Origin: Stereocaulon alpinum
Taxonomy: Eukaryota > Ascomycota > Lecanoromycetes > Lecanorales > Stereocaulaceae
Length of the DNA stretch: 64,000 nt
NCBI GenBank assembly: GCA_018257865.1
Contig: JAEUBA010000074.1
Span: 1 to 64,000, forward strand
Direction of reading: 5' to 3'
The position numbers and the translations under genes are program-made. The notes below the pieces were generated by a model. The model did no database searches. It was not told the origin of the DNA and was given only the letters and a program-made list of their open reading frames with translations. Shown here piece after piece: positions 23,050-34,385 of the stretch. The first letter of the stretch is position 1. Every line of letters starts with the position of its first letter.

Positions 23050-24084
23050 TCAAATTTCCATAATCTCCATCTCCGGGTAAAACCATACCTTCTCGCCCTC
23101 CCCGTACCTCAAATCAACTTTCCTCCCTGCCATCCAGCTCCAAGCATGCACAAAGTCAAACGAATGCACCTCCCCATCTGGATCGAAACAAGCCCAGTAC
23201 TGTTCGATTTCGTCCAGGTAGTTTTCTCTCGTCGTTATGGGCAATGGTGGGAGACCGATGTTGTTCTGGGCTTTCCATGCACTTAGTGCACAGATACTTT
23301 TGTAGAGCGGACATGACTGTAGCATTTCCTCGTGGCTGTTGGCGCCACTGGTCATGCGTTCTGCCATTGCTCTGGAGCTTGCTTGGTGGAAGAGTTTGCG
23401 GAGGTTCTCTTCGTAGCGTGGTGTGGATTCGTGTCTTGCGTGTCTTAGTTCTCCTAAGGTAGTTTTGTACATTTGGGCTAGGAATTCGAGGATGGCTTCT
23501 TTGTTTGGGAGGCGCGAGATGGTTTCGTCGACTATTGTCTGTGCTTTGGCTTGGGCTAGGCCTCGAGCGTTGAATTTGATTTGGCTTCTGCGGTGATCGT
23601 GTACGTTCATTCTGGAGGCTCGTGCAACTTCTTCGTAGGTTTTCAATGTCATATCTTTGACCATCATGCTTGCAAAGTTTTTTGTGTAGTGGTTAAGGGC
23701 GAGTAGGTGCTCAATGTATGTCTTGGCTTTGAACCGTCCTTTGAGCGTTTCAGTGACGTGGGCGGCGTGGACGTCGGCAGTGATAGGAACTCTGATCTCT
23801 GGGACAAGGGGTACCGAATTTCGCATGGCATCGGGAGCAGGGTTCCCTGGTAGCTGTGATGGAAGGATACGATGATTGTAAGCAGCTTTATACTGCTGGA
23901 AGAAGGCATCTGCAGAGTCCGGGCCTAAGGAACTATCGAAACACTTCAGAAAATCTCGCATGAACTCCTCTGTGTCTAAGCATTTCGAACACGCGTGGAA
24001 GTTCGTCCGATCGAGTTCTTGTCGATTTGGTTCCATGTACGGGCAGACGTCCGAGGGACTTTTATGAAGAGACGGGAGCCGCAT
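23050..24084 (-). CDS. Unrecognised 344-aa fungal protein
   Basis: A single uninterrupted frame with a true ATG at 24084 and a stop at 23050-23052. I do not recognise the family. The N-terminus has a Cys pair spaced like a small metal site (NFHACSKCLDTEEF) and another Cys at DVCPYM. The middle is alpha-helical in character and rich in Lys/Arg/Ala (AKAQTIVDETISRLPNKEAILEFL). The C-terminus contains several Trp and acidic residues (YWACFDPDGEVHSFDFVHAW). There is no signal peptide or membrane segment, so it is probably cytosolic or nuclear. A 16-bp minisatellite lies 75-145 bases before its start. Coding potential is good, since a 1-kb frame without stops in average-GC DNA is unlikely by chance, but the function is unknown. 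Confidence 0.7.
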   Translation of the reverse strand: MRLPSLHKSPSDVCPYMEPNRQELDRTNFHACSKCLDTEEFMRDFLKCFDSSLGPDSADAFFQQYKAAYNHRILPSQLPGNPAPDAMRNSVPLVPEIRVPITADVHAAHVTETLKGRFKAKTYIEHLLALNHYTKNFASMMVKDMTLKTYEEVARASRMNVHDHRRSQIKFNARGLAQAKAQTIVDETISRLPNKEAILEFLAQMYKTTLGELRHARHESTPRYEENLRKLFHQASSRAMAERMTSGANSHEEMLQSCPLYKSICALSAWKAQNNIGLPPLPITTRENYLDEIEQYWACFDPDGEVHSFDFVHAWSWMAGRKVDLRYGEGEKVWFYPEMEIMEI

Positions 24085-26332
24085 CTTGAAACTGGTGTCT
24101 GGAACGTATGAGTATGTTGTAGACGTTACCCTTCAATTGCTGCTGAGTATGCAGGGTTCTGAAGGCAATTATTGCTGAAGGTAATTGTTGCTGAAGGCAA
24201 TTGTTGCTGAAGGCAATTGTTGCTGAAGACGCTTGTTAGCGACCACAAAGGTTGCTGTGGAGATCATTTGATAGAGACAAAGATTGCTTACGACGACTCT
24301 TTCTTGAGACAATGCTTGGGAAAGACAAAGAGTGTTGAAGATGGTGGCTGATCACTTGTGTAGACGACTTTTGAAGGAAAGTTTTCTGACTACTAGATGG
24401 GTGAACTTACCCATCGAGCTTTGTGAAATTGGTTCCACAAGGATCCTATTCACAAGAGAAAAGGACAATCAAAACCGGTGTGTCTTACGCGGGACTTAAA
24501 GAAGAATAAACCGGCGGTTTGACATAATCAGCAAACGCCTATATACATATATGTTTTATCCGGAAAACCGACTCAAACATTCTCTAGGCTAGGGGAAGAA
24601 CAAGGAGAAAGTGAATTGCCTCAATATGCCTTACTACTTATGTGGTTAAGAACTCTTGAAATGCATGGCAAATTGTGTGATGGATATCTCTTTGGGGTTG
24701 ACTGTGGTTTACGCATACTTGATATGCATTCGAGCGCCTCTTCAATATGCAATAGCTCGTTGTTCAGATGTGGTCCGTAAGCCCATATCCTTGATAAGTC
24801 CATAGCAAATTGACCTCAGGGCAATTGAGTAGCAGCTCTGATCCCTCAAAGACGGTGTGGTCTATGTTGCAAGACCGCGAGGTAACTATTGGAAAGGTGG
24901 CAGGTGCATACTTGCAGGGGTTGCACATGAGGAAGCCGAAGTTTTGAAAAGCATCACGCTAGCCGAACTGAGTATAGCCATAACAATCCTTGGCATACTT
25001 CTCTAAGAAAATCCTTTCCGCCGTTCAGTTTTACCACCTTGAAAAGCATTGAGGGCGCGCAAGCGCCAAGTCATTGCGAAGATGGATAATGTTTGCAGAC
25101 CTAGAATGGCACTTTAAAGAAAGAATAGACTCATGAGGTAAGATCACATCATAGCTCGTCTCAAAATTGCTCCTCTCAAACGTGCGCACACCTTCTACGC
25201 CCGCATCGTTGTGAGCGAACGCTTCCAAAGTTCTCACGATTGCTTGTTCCCTCACGTGGTCGGCCAGCATGTCTTGATATAGCCTGAAAGCAGGAACCCC
25301 TGAAGACAATTCCAATATGGCAGCCTGTGCTAGCACAGTCCCTTATCAATTACAGACGCAGCTTAGCTTACAATCAACAACTGTCTCTAATCATGGAGTT
25401 CTACGATGTTTGATGCGAACATTGTCTCTTAACAGCCATGTCGGTGCTATTAGTGCATGACAAGTTTCCCATGAGACTGGTCTTTCAGGCAGGCAATATG
25501 GCGGGCGAGGCCAGTCTATTCTTACCAATACGAGCTTTTGCAGCCTATTCCAATGGTGGCATACTGAATATGGACGGACTCGATCTTGAGGCAGACGGGA
25601 TGAATCTTCAAGAAGAAGAAAACAGACGTTGGCTTGGCAGGAATATAGAGCGCTATTGGATGACCACCAAGCTCGGAATCCGTGATCCCGAAGCCTACCC
25701 GAGAGTCAACACTAAATGACATTGAGACATCAAATCATGCAGGCGCTCAGCTGCTGCTATTCGTCTGAGGGGTAAGGGGTGCGGGCTGCAGATCAACGGT
25801 GCTCCATACGGCGATGTCAGGACAGGAACAAGCAAAGGATCGACCCTCGGTGGACTTGCCCAAATATTTTATCTTGGAAAATCGATGACCAGTAACATCT
25901 ATGCATGAGATCGAGTCGCTGATCTCCACTTAACCACCTTAATCTTCGCCAGCGACGTCAACCGTTTCTGTAGCCTTATTTGGTTATTTGCCAGATCTCG
26001 GCGTCAGCGTTGTTCACACCATACTTTATCGTCCAACGAGATGGATGGCAGCGCCAGATTGGCACATATGGGGTATGAAGAAGAATCCGAATTGTAACGG
26101 CAATGAGAACGAAGCGAGCTGCGTCAATGTCCCAAAGAAATTAGTGGACGAGAGGAGATTTGGTAAGCCTTCTGTCAACTGGTAGTATTCATTGTGTATC
26201 GCAGATGAAATTGAGCCCGGTAAAAGATCGTGATGAACGCTTTATATTGGATTATGGTACATGCTCAACTCCCGGCAGCAGCCACCTCCCCAATCCTACA
26301 TCTCCAATTCCAAAACCCAATGTGGCACTGAT
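24085..26332. other. 2.2-kb gene-poor region
   Basis: Apart from the minisatellite at 24159-24228, nothing is firmly identified. Two small frames have slightly protein-like composition: 25336-25031 on - (101 codons) and 25438-25719 on + (93 codons, acidic, ending in RRWLGRNIERYWMTTKLG). Neither has a recognisable domain. They may be remnants of genes, or chance frames. Confidence 0.4.
24159..24228. repeat. 16-bp tandem repeat (CTGAAGGCAATTGTTG)
   Basis: Four copies plus a decayed fifth, differing at one or two positions each (GCAATTATTG, GTAATTGTTG). It sits immediately upstream of the 344-aa gene that reads leftward from 24084, within its likely promoter or 5' leader. Confidence 0.9.
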
Positions 26333-28306
26333 TTATTCATCCATAAGCTGCAAACTTCCCTTCACTAGCCGTACTCTTAAGTTGTCCCGCTTGTTATTCT
26401 TGAACAATGCACCCCACATAGAACCGCTCTTCGAGCTCGGTACCACATCGGCTTCTTTCAGTAGATCCCCTGCGTCCATAGAGCTGGCAGTGAGGACGCT
26501 CTTTAGATCGTTGGGGTCGAAATCTGGTAAGGCTGCCCAGAAGCGAGTCCTGATCATTTCTTCGATATAGATGAGGAAGAGGAGGATGTTGAAGGCGAAG
26601 AGCGTGTAAATAAAACCCTTTGTGCCAACCTGAACTGCGCCGACAGCAAGTGTGCCATTCGTGGTCTGGTGAGAAGTGTTGTAGTTGAGTACGAGCTGAG
26701 CACTGGCGAACGCGAGGAGAGAGTCGTCGAGGAGTGACTTAAGCCCTTGCACGATAGGGTATTCTTTGAGGTTTTGCTTAAGAGACGTATTTGGGTCACT
26801 GGTGCTAGAGTTGATTTGCTCGGAGATGTTGGGGGTGAAACCCGTCTTGTTCCAAACGTCAAATAATATCTCGTCTTGGAAACCGGACAAGAACATCTCC
26901 CCTAAGTCAGACCGATGTAGCGACGTGTCTAGGGTTGAAAGATCGTTGAGTTGGCGCAAGGCTCGCGTTGCGATGTTACCAAGTCCAGTCTGCCCTTGTG
27001 CGGTATAGTTGCTACATCCAGAGATGTTATTGCTGCTGGAGCCCAGGTCGTTTAGGGAAGCTAGCAAGGTCTGGCATTTCCAGGCTGTGAAAGTTGCATT
27101 GGTCCGGGCTGTTGGGTCCATGTCCTCAGCGTCCTGTCCCGCAGTGACAGTGATTACGAAGGTTGTGAAATTAACGCTGACATTGAAAAGAGTTGGGGTG
27201 AACCTAACGCTGCATTGGGTTTGGTTCAATATATTGTATGGGCCATTTCCTGTCGCAATGACGACGGTACCATTACCCGTTGAGTCTGAGTCAGGATGAG
27301 CATTGATTGAGACAACATTCGAGTCGTTCACAGCACTGTACTGCAGCTGCCAATAACGTTCGTGATCCGGAGTATCTCCTCGAGCAAGGTAGACGTTCGG
27401 AAGCAACGGGTTTGTTTCCGGAGCTGCGCCGACAAGGGGCGATACACCCCATTGAGAGCTGGTGTTGAAAATGCAGTCGATCTTGGTGTGGTAGCCAATC
27501 TCCTGGTATTGAAAGACCGAGAATTGTGGATAATTGCTGAAGTTCGAGAAGAGGCCAACGGCGGCGCCAACACCGTACGACCGTGAGCTGTAGGTAAATG
27601 CAGACTTGTCACTTCTTGGACGCTTTCCAAGCTGGTCTTTATTAAATATAACTCCAGCTGCGGTGTTAATCATGGAGCCGCCTCGGTCATAAGCTGGGGT
27701 ATACGAGAAGCTTCCCGAGGGAATGCGTTTTACGTCGTGCGGTGCGATCGGGGTCCACGTTGCGTTCCATGAAGTTCCATCAGGATCAGGAGCATAAAAC
27801 GGTACAACAATGGGGGCTATGACGTTGCTGGTCATGAGATTGGGAGTGAGAGCGCCAGTCCAAAGGAAGCCCGGTAGAAAGGCAAGAGCCAAGACCGCTA
27901 TCATGGGAAGATAGAGGGAGAGTGAATATGGCAAGGAGCTGTCTAGTTTGTGTGCTGCTAAAGCCTTCCATAATTTCAAATGTGCGAGAGTTGGGTGGGA
28001 TGGACCCGAAAGTCGTATCCTGGTTGAGAAGTTGATCACTGTATTGAGGACGTAGAGATTCCATAGGCAGAAAAGGTGGATTAACAAGCTCAAGATGGCC
28101 TGGGTGGTAGCTCGATGATTTTCTATAAAGTTATAGAAATAGTTATCGATGAACGGAGGCTGATTAATGCCGTATAATAGCACGGCAGATAGGACAGTTG
28201 TGAGGATCAGACCCGGAAGTGGTGAAAGTTTGTGAAGAAAGGATTGCCTGGTGTGGGGTGGTTCTCCAGAACTAGCAAGTACGGAGGCTTCGTGGATCCG
28301 GGCCAT
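26333..28306 (-). CDS. Fungal membrane protein with large glycosylated ectodomain
   Basis: A single exon. The first ATG is at 28306 (MARIHEAS), giving 657 aa; the longer open frame before it has no ATG. Three hydrophobic helices lie near the N-terminus (LPGLILTTVLSAVLLYGI, TQAILSLLIHLFCLWNLYVL, YLPMIAVLALAFLPGF). A ~400-residue segment follows with many N-x-S/T sites (NATW, NFSN, NTSS, NQTQ, NVSVNFT, NNIS), then a fourth helix (GFIYTLFAFNILLFLIYI) and a short polar tail. This is the arrangement of a class of Pezizomycotina membrane proteins without assigned function. Plasma-membrane or vacuolar location is expected. No catalytic motif was found. Confidence 0.8.
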   Translation of the reverse strand: MARIHEASVLASSGEPPHTRQSFLHKLSPLPGLILTTVLSAVLLYGINQPPFIDNYFYNFIENHRATTQAILSLLIHLFCLWNLYVLNTVINFSTRIRLSGPSHPTLAHLKLWKALAAHKLDSSLPYSLSLYLPMIAVLALAFLPGFLWTGALTPNLMTSNVIAPIVVPFYAPDPDGTSWNATWTPIAPHDVKRIPSGSFSYTPAYDRGGSMINTAAGVIFNKDQLGKRPRSDKSAFTYSSRSYGVGAAVGLFSNFSNYPQFSVFQYQEIGYHTKIDCIFNTSSQWGVSPLVGAAPETNPLLPNVYLARGDTPDHERYWQLQYSAVNDSNVVSINAHPDSDSTGNGTVVIATGNGPYNILNQTQCSVRFTPTLFNVSVNFTTFVITVTAGQDAEDMDPTARTNATFTAWKCQTLLASLNDLGSSSNNISGCSNYTAQGQTGLGNIATRALRQLNDLSTLDTSLHRSDLGEMFLSGFQDEILFDVWNKTGFTPNISEQINSSTSDPNTSLKQNLKEYPIVQGLKSLLDDSLLAFASAQLVLNYNTSHQTTNGTLAVGAVQVGTKGFIYTLFAFNILLFLIYIEEMIRTRFWAALPDFDPNDLKSVLTASSMDAGDLLKEADVVPSSKSGSMWGALFKNNKRDNLRVRLVKGSLQLMDE

Positions 28307-30958
28307 TTGCAGGAGTGTGTTGACATGAAAAAATAAAAAAAGCGACGACAGTGAGGAATCTAGCAAGCATTGAAGGGCAAGATGAAGGGGAGGAGTCACC
28401 TACAACATGAAACATAGGAGTGGTGAGGCTGAAGACTGGCCGCCTTACCTCTAACCATGTTCACGAACCGCTTGTATCCACATCCATACGTCGTCAGATT
28501 ATACTGTCGCATCTGCCTATTAGGTGCCTTGTAATCTTATTCTGGCATATCAAGCTGGGTAAAGGTGACCTATTCCATCTATAAACAAACATTCCAAGTC
28601 TGGCGGTGAGTATCATATGATCCAATCCAAATCACATATTCTAGCAGTGTACATACGCCCCCACCTGTGACCGTCAGCATAACAACAGTAGACATTTCTA
28701 GATCTCAGCTCAAGCACCAGCTTACCAACGATGTCGGTGGAGCGACGAAGATTTGGCCAATCACTGGTGAATAGTCCGTGGGAGATTACAAATAGGGATT
28801 TCCCAAAGCAGCCATATTCCCGCACGCTACTGACAAAACAAGCGAACTAAGCAAAAAGTGTGCCCGCTAGGAGTACACAGCCGCTGTTTACTGTACCGAG
28901 TGTGAACCTATTTCATTCTGAAGCCGGTGCAGGAGTGTCTTTTAAAGGAACCCTGCGTCCGCATAACCAGTCAATGCGGCAGTATTATCGCCACTGGATA
29001 TATGCAGCCAGCTTGAAATTGGGTAGATAAGCGACGTTAGATGGTCTGAAGGGGCTGAAGGGGCTGGTCAAGAATAGAAACATTACACTTTTTCCCTAAG
29101 GAACCCTGAAACGCTAGCCACCAAAGCTACTTACGCTATTCATCAGCGCGTGCGTGGGCTATCGTCTTCTATGCAGTCTATGCAGTCGAATGATCTCCAA
29201 GCTAAGTGTCGACAACATATTTTGTGTAATGCAGCCATTTTACAGCCGAAAACATTCTGGATAAGCAAATATCAAGTATTGTTTCCTAAGTAGAACTACA
29301 GTATTGTATTAACACAGTAGGGGCTCGCCTAACGGGATTGTGGGCCGCGGCCGGCCGGCGCACGTCTGTGGGACTGAGGCAAGGGAATGTGGGTGAGGAA
29401 TCAATGATTATAAATGAAGGCCAAGATCGGCAGAACCACGGCTAAATCTCACGAATGGTGCGTGGTTCGTCTCCTGTACCCTAGACGAATACATGTTCAA
29501 CACCTTCCTGCACTAGAGCTGTATTATTCGCTAAGGTTCCCATAATAATGCCAATCCATTGCTGAAGTGTTTATTGCAGAGTCAGACTTTTAGATCGTCC
29601 CGCCATTGTTCTATCATCGTGTCCTGTTGTCTATTGTCATATCATTCAACAGTGTCCTCAACTGCAACAGGGATCAAAAGAAGCGAGGCGAAGTCGCAGA
29701 GGTGGAGGAAGCATTGGAGCATAGCCCATTCAAACAAACCGACCTGAGGAATGCGAAGAAGCCCTATCGAATTCGAAATCGAGAGACCTGACATGAAGGC
29801 TATCAAATATTGTTCGTTCAAGGCTGTAGACAATATTAGCGGATCACAAGCAAAGTGCTTCTATGGGATAATAGCAAGTGATCATCCAGTTCCCTGACTC
29901 CAATTGAACGATGATGGTATTGTTGAGCTTCCACTACGAATGAGGGATGCGTTGAAGATCAAGGAGCAAGCAGTCCAAACAAATCACGGCAATGCTTCCG
30001 AAGTACCTAAACAAAATTGCAATGGCGAACTCGATTCCTCTCACTTCCGAGAGACTAGCAAAAGTTATTTCGCAAACGTGGTGTCTCAAGAAGGCCTTTG
30101 CATTACTTACACCATCGAAAATGCTACAGCTCTTTATACCTCTTCGCATGAAACCATGACGGACGATATGTGGCAATCTGAGCATACCGCTTGGATTGGC
30201 TGGTGTGACAAGCCCACTGGTACGATGGTGGCTATTGGATGAAACTCTCTTCAGGAATCGCCGGGCAAGGCACATGACGAGTGCAGGGAGATGCAGTCCG
30301 TAAAGAGGACCGCAACGGTCAATGCATCACAACGACCCTCGCCCAGCACATAAGTGGTATTCGGCTAACCGACTTCACCAGCGTAGCTGTAGGGTCATCA
30401 AACTAGATAATTCTGTCCAAAATCCTATAAGAGTGAAAGAATGATCTCCTTATCTGCTTTTTGCATTGTGAAACCCGATTTTGCACTGCCAAACAAGAGA
30501 TCTGTGCCCCAGCGTTGAGTGCAAAGGGTCTCAGAATAAGGGAGGACCTTGAGAATATGCTAATTAATTGCAAGGCACGGTTTGGATGAGACAGAAATGA
30601 ATGCCATCGATACAACTTAACCATTGTAAATGGCTCGATCACGGTAATCAAGGAAATGGCCTTGACGGTGGCCAGAAGACAATGCTCAAGTCGACGAGAC
30701 TACTTGAACAGCGAATACCTTTTTGACTGTTCGTCGCAAGTCAATGCGAAGACATCAAAGGCGCTTGCGTCACGCTTCTATTCATGTCGGGACTAAGCTC
30801 TTCTGGGACAAAGACCCTTTGCCGCTTTGCCGCTACGGTTTCAGGCGTCGTAACAGCCAACATAGCCCCTCTACGTGTACTCCATCGACGACTCCTAAAC
30901 CATTTTTCTTTTACATCTCCCCGTCATCGGAATACAACACTACACAACATCCACAACA
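28307..30958. other. 2.65-kb gene-poor region
   Basis: No gene supported. A 112-codon frame at 29904-30242 (+) has no recognisable features. A GC-rich spot (GGGCCGCGGCCGGCCGGCGC) lies near 29341-29360. The right end presumably holds the promoter of the gene at 30959; its leader just before the ATG is rich in ACAAC words. Confidence 0.5.
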
Positions 30959-32148
30959 ATGTTGCTTCCATCACTGATCTCTGCAGGCATACTCGGGGTG
31001 GCCACTCAAGCCTTCCTGTTGCCTGAGAACGTTCACCTACCTCCCGCCCATGGCTCTAATAATGTTCTACCAAGCACTATCGATCAGGCTGGCCAAGTCA
31101 TCAAACTGGATTGTTCCACATGTCCATACGCTCTGAATAGTGAACGTAATGGCGTCCACGAGTGGACTGCGGATGTCGCCAGCGACTTGGAGATGAAGAT
31201 CGAGACCGATGGCAAAAGCCTTATGTTCAACGACGTACCATTCTATCCCATCACCAACCCAACGCTCCCACCAGTCCTCTCCGTCTCGCAAATCAAGCGA
31301 GATGGTGATGTCTCAACGATGGACGGCTATCACGGCGATCTTCGATTGAGCTACAGCATGGAATACGACGAGAAGAAATTTGAGGACAATAGCCTTGTCA
31401 CAGTCCTCATGACTGTTATGGGTCTCGATGGCCAGATGGTCATGGTCGATGACGTCGAGATCAAAGTCATCAAGAAGGCTGACGGCACTGTAAGTCCCAG
31501 CTCTACATCACTTAGTCTAGAAACACTATATCTAATCCTAATAAGCTTCAACTCTACTCCGTAACCTCTATCCCCGCCTCCGCTTCTGCGCCCGACGCAA
31601 AATGCGAAACCATCCTCTGCCGCGTCTTCACCAAGATCCTAACCGGCATGAACAAGGCCAAGGCTGGCGCACACAAGATGAAATGCTTCTGCGTCAAATG
31701 CTTCCACAAGATCACAGGCCACAAATTCCACAAGGGTGAAAAACACCCCCATCCCCACAACAAGGGTGGCGACAAGCACCATGGCGGCATGCCCCACCGC
31801 CGTCCCGACGGCACCGTGGAGCTCCCCAGCCATATCCAGTTCAAGCCCTCAGGCGGCCACACACATCACCATCATCACCACAAGGGATTCTTTGGTCATA
31901 TGCTCAAGCTAATTGTCCGAGATTTTGTCATCCCCGTTTTGATTGGTGTTGCTTTCGGCCTGGCCGCTTCCCTCGTAGGAATGTTGGGCGGACAAATCGT
32001 CGTGTATCTCTGGACGAAGTTCCGTGGTACTAAGCGCCAGGCCGCGTATGAGCGTCTTGATACCGATGAGAAGGATACCCCGCCTGCGTATCAGGATGCG
32101 CAGGGTGTCGAGGCAATGACTGAGAAGGAGGTTGACGCTAAGGCTTGA
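30959..32148 (+). CDS. Secreted/type I membrane protein with Cys- and His-rich segment
   Basis: Two exons, 30959-31489 and 31546-32148, with a 56-base intron (GTAAGT...AATAAG), give 377 aa. There is a signal peptide (MLLPSLISAGILGVATQA). The N-terminal luminal domain contains KLDCSTCPYAL and later LMFNDVPFYPI, a pattern seen in a fungal family I associate with DUF7728 (not verified). Next comes a Cys/Lys/His-rich region (CETILCRVF, KMKCFCVKCFHK, many HP/HK pairs and HTHHHHHHK). One strong transmembrane helix (VIPVLIGVAFGLAASLVGML) and a polar acidic tail follow. The His- and Cys-rich stretch could bind metal (inference). It is probably an ER, plasma-membrane or vacuolar protein. Confidence 0.8.
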
Positions 32149-32438
32149 AGAGCTGGGTCGATTAGGGTGAGGTGAAGTTGCTCTACGGAGTATTTGGAGC
32201 TGAGGTGGCGTCTGAAGCTGGAACAATTGCGTGGATGGCTCTCCTTTGTCAATATGTCGGGTATGGGTGTTGTTGCAGCAGTTGTCACTCTCTCTTAGCC
32301 GGTTAGTCTAGGCGTTACATAGATGTACAATGTACCATGATTCAATCACAAAGTTCTCTCAAAAATGTTATCTCTGGGTATCTAGGTGGACTAATGCTTG
32401 CTCCCCGCTCTTACTCAGTCATCAACCGTGCCCAACCT

Positions 32439-33827
32439 TCACCACTCCAACAAACTCCCCACAACAGCCCACCCGCCCAGCGCCCCAATCAGAACCGCAA
32501 TCAGCATCCCCCTTCCCTCCCATGTTAAACTCATATAACAAGCCAACCCAACTACAACCTCTTTCACCCTCGCCGTCTCTCGTCTTTCCCTCCAATGCGG
32601 ATCCAGGTGAAACGGTGGTACCAACCTAACGTCCTCTTTATTCTCCTCTTCCTCCTCTGCAGAAGGCTCTGGTATGGCTTCGGCAGGTATATTTATTAGA
32701 CAAGCAACCGGTCTATGATCACTCGTTGCCATTAGTGGAAGCGCCTTGTAATCTTGAGTGTAGATTCTATGCGACGCGGCGTGCGGGCCAGCCATCCAGG
32801 GAGGAAGAGGGAGATAGAGGACACGGTCACACCAGGAGGGGTAGCGGTGCTTTGCCCAGTCCCAGGTGTCTGGTTCTGAGTCATCGCCAAGTTCTTTGGT
32901 GCTGGCGAGCTTGCGGGCGTGGTCGGAGTATTTGTATGTTGGTGGGAAGTCGATTGGGGCTTCTTGTAGGCCGTGGAGTGTTCGTCCTGCTCGTAGTTCG
33001 CGTGTTAGCTGGTCAGAGGCGAGTAGGTGCGAGAAGTGTTCTGGGGCTTTGGGGTCTTTGGTTGGTTGGGGCCATGTGAGGTATGCGTTCTCTGTGGGTT
33101 TGGTGGATGAGGTGCGGTAGTTGAGGTCGCCGGCGAGGAAGAGGTGGGAGGTTGGTGTGTAGATGCCTGACATTGGGGGTATGGCGTCTCCTTCTGCATC
33201 CGGTGCATCGCCGAGCAAAGGCTGTGTCTCATTCGCATTGGAGCTTTCTTGCGGTAGGCGTTGCTTTTTGGTCTTCCGTACTGTGGTAGGAGAAATAGGC
33301 ACAAAGACGAGACCTCGGACAATGTTTGCCCAGTCTTCGTTTCTGCGTTCAATTGCATCCTCCATAGGCGCTAGATGTGCTGATACGAACGTCATATCGA
33401 GCGTCTCCTCGCCCATTGAATACCCCATTCGTATCCCCACAGCACCCTTATTTCCCATCTCTTGCAAGCCCACGCCCACCCCCGCAGTCTCCAGCCATCT
33501 TACCTGCGCAGTCTGGTCTCGTAGAACGAAGACCATTATGGCCGTCATGCCCAAATTTCGAGTAATGATATTGACATAGCTCGCATTGTCCAGCGACTCC
33601 GCTGCGATTGTGACAGCATGCCGGAAGGGTGAGAGGTATGGCACGAGGTAGGAGCCGCCTAGGAAGGAGTAAGCGAGCGGAGCGAGCTCTTGGAGGCAGA
33701 GGATGAGGATGTCGGGAGCTGGTGAGGACTTGGGGAGGGCCGAGAAGAGGTGGGATGCGAATGTTTGGGGGTTAATGGGTTCGCGGCCACAATTGAAGGT
33801 TAGGATGTAGGCTTTGAGGGCTGTCAT
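32439..33827 (-). CDS. Inositol polyphosphate 5-phosphatase family, tail-anchored
   Basis: A single exon of 462 aa with the full set of type II 5-phosphatase signatures. GNKGAV is at ~125-130, SAHLAP at ~149, LAGDLNYR at ~231-238, and PPTYKY at ~295. RYPSWCDRVLY (the P-x-W-C-D-R-[IV]-L signature) is at ~328-338, and SDHRPV at ~369-374. All catalytic Asp, Asn and His positions of the endonuclease/exonuclease/phosphatase fold appear intact. An acidic linker (SAEEEEENKEDV) and a C-terminal hydrophobic helix (MLIAVLIGALGGWAVVGSLL) follow, so the enzyme is predicted to be tail-anchored facing the cytosol, where it would act on phosphoinositides such as PI(4,5)P2. There is no SAC or SH2 domain. Close fungal orthologues are not named. 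Confidence 0.92.
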   Translation of the reverse strand: MTALKAYILTFNCGREPINPQTFASHLFSALPKSSPAPDILILCLQELAPLAYSFLGGSYLVPYLSPFRHAVTIAAESLDNASYVNIITRNLGMTAIMVFVLRDQTAQVRWLETAGVGVGLQEMGNKGAVGIRMGYSMGEETLDMTFVSAHLAPMEDAIERRNEDWANIVRGLVFVPISPTTVRKTKKQRLPQESSNANETQPLLGDAPDAEGDAIPPMSGIYTPTSHLFLAGDLNYRTSSTKPTENAYLTWPQPTKDPKAPEHFSHLLASDQLTRELRAGRTLHGLQEAPIDFPPTYKYSDHARKLASTKELGDDSEPDTWDWAKHRYPSWCDRVLYLPLPPWMAGPHAASHRIYTQDYKALPLMATSDHRPVACLINIPAEAIPEPSAEEEEENKEDVRLVPPFHLDPHWRERRETARVKEVVVGLACYMSLTWEGRGMLIAVLIGALGGWAVVGSLLEW

Positions 33828-34385
33828 TGTCGCTGGAGGCTCAGATGAGCCGGTGTCGGGTGTTTAGAGCATGATTGTGAGCGGCAAGGAGGATGCTAAT
33901 CATCTCAAGAGGTCCGTAACTAATTGAAGCTGAGAGGGTTCACCTTCCCACTGGCCAGCAGCCGCTTGTGGGCAGGGCCGGCGCCGTCTAGGGTACCCCC
34001 CAATAGCATTTCCCTAATTAGTTCCCTGGGGTCTGTGGAAACGGAGGTTTAGGCAGAGTTGTGGGCCGCTTTCTAGGGACCCTCAGGCATTAGGTCATCG
34101 AAAAGCCGGCTGCTACCTTGGCCGATTCAGGCCTAATAGTTTTCATGCATTGTATCCGAGTTATCTGCAAGAACGAGCTGCCAAGGCGTTATTACAGAGC
34201 AGAAAGCGGTTTACCCTACTGTGACGTTAGAAGTGTTCTAGAATAAATCTTGCCATATAATCGACGTCGATACAGAAACGAATGATCTGATGAAACACAG
34301 TACGCTGGACCGACTGGGTTGAGCGCAGATCTCTGATCCCTGCCAACCATCAGCTGGTATTGATAACTACTAGTTCTATAGCAAT
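33828..34385. other. Intergenic region
   Basis: Divergent spacer between the 5-phosphatase (leftward) and the small membrane protein (rightward), so both promoters are expected here. Nothing specific was recognised. Confidence 0.5.
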
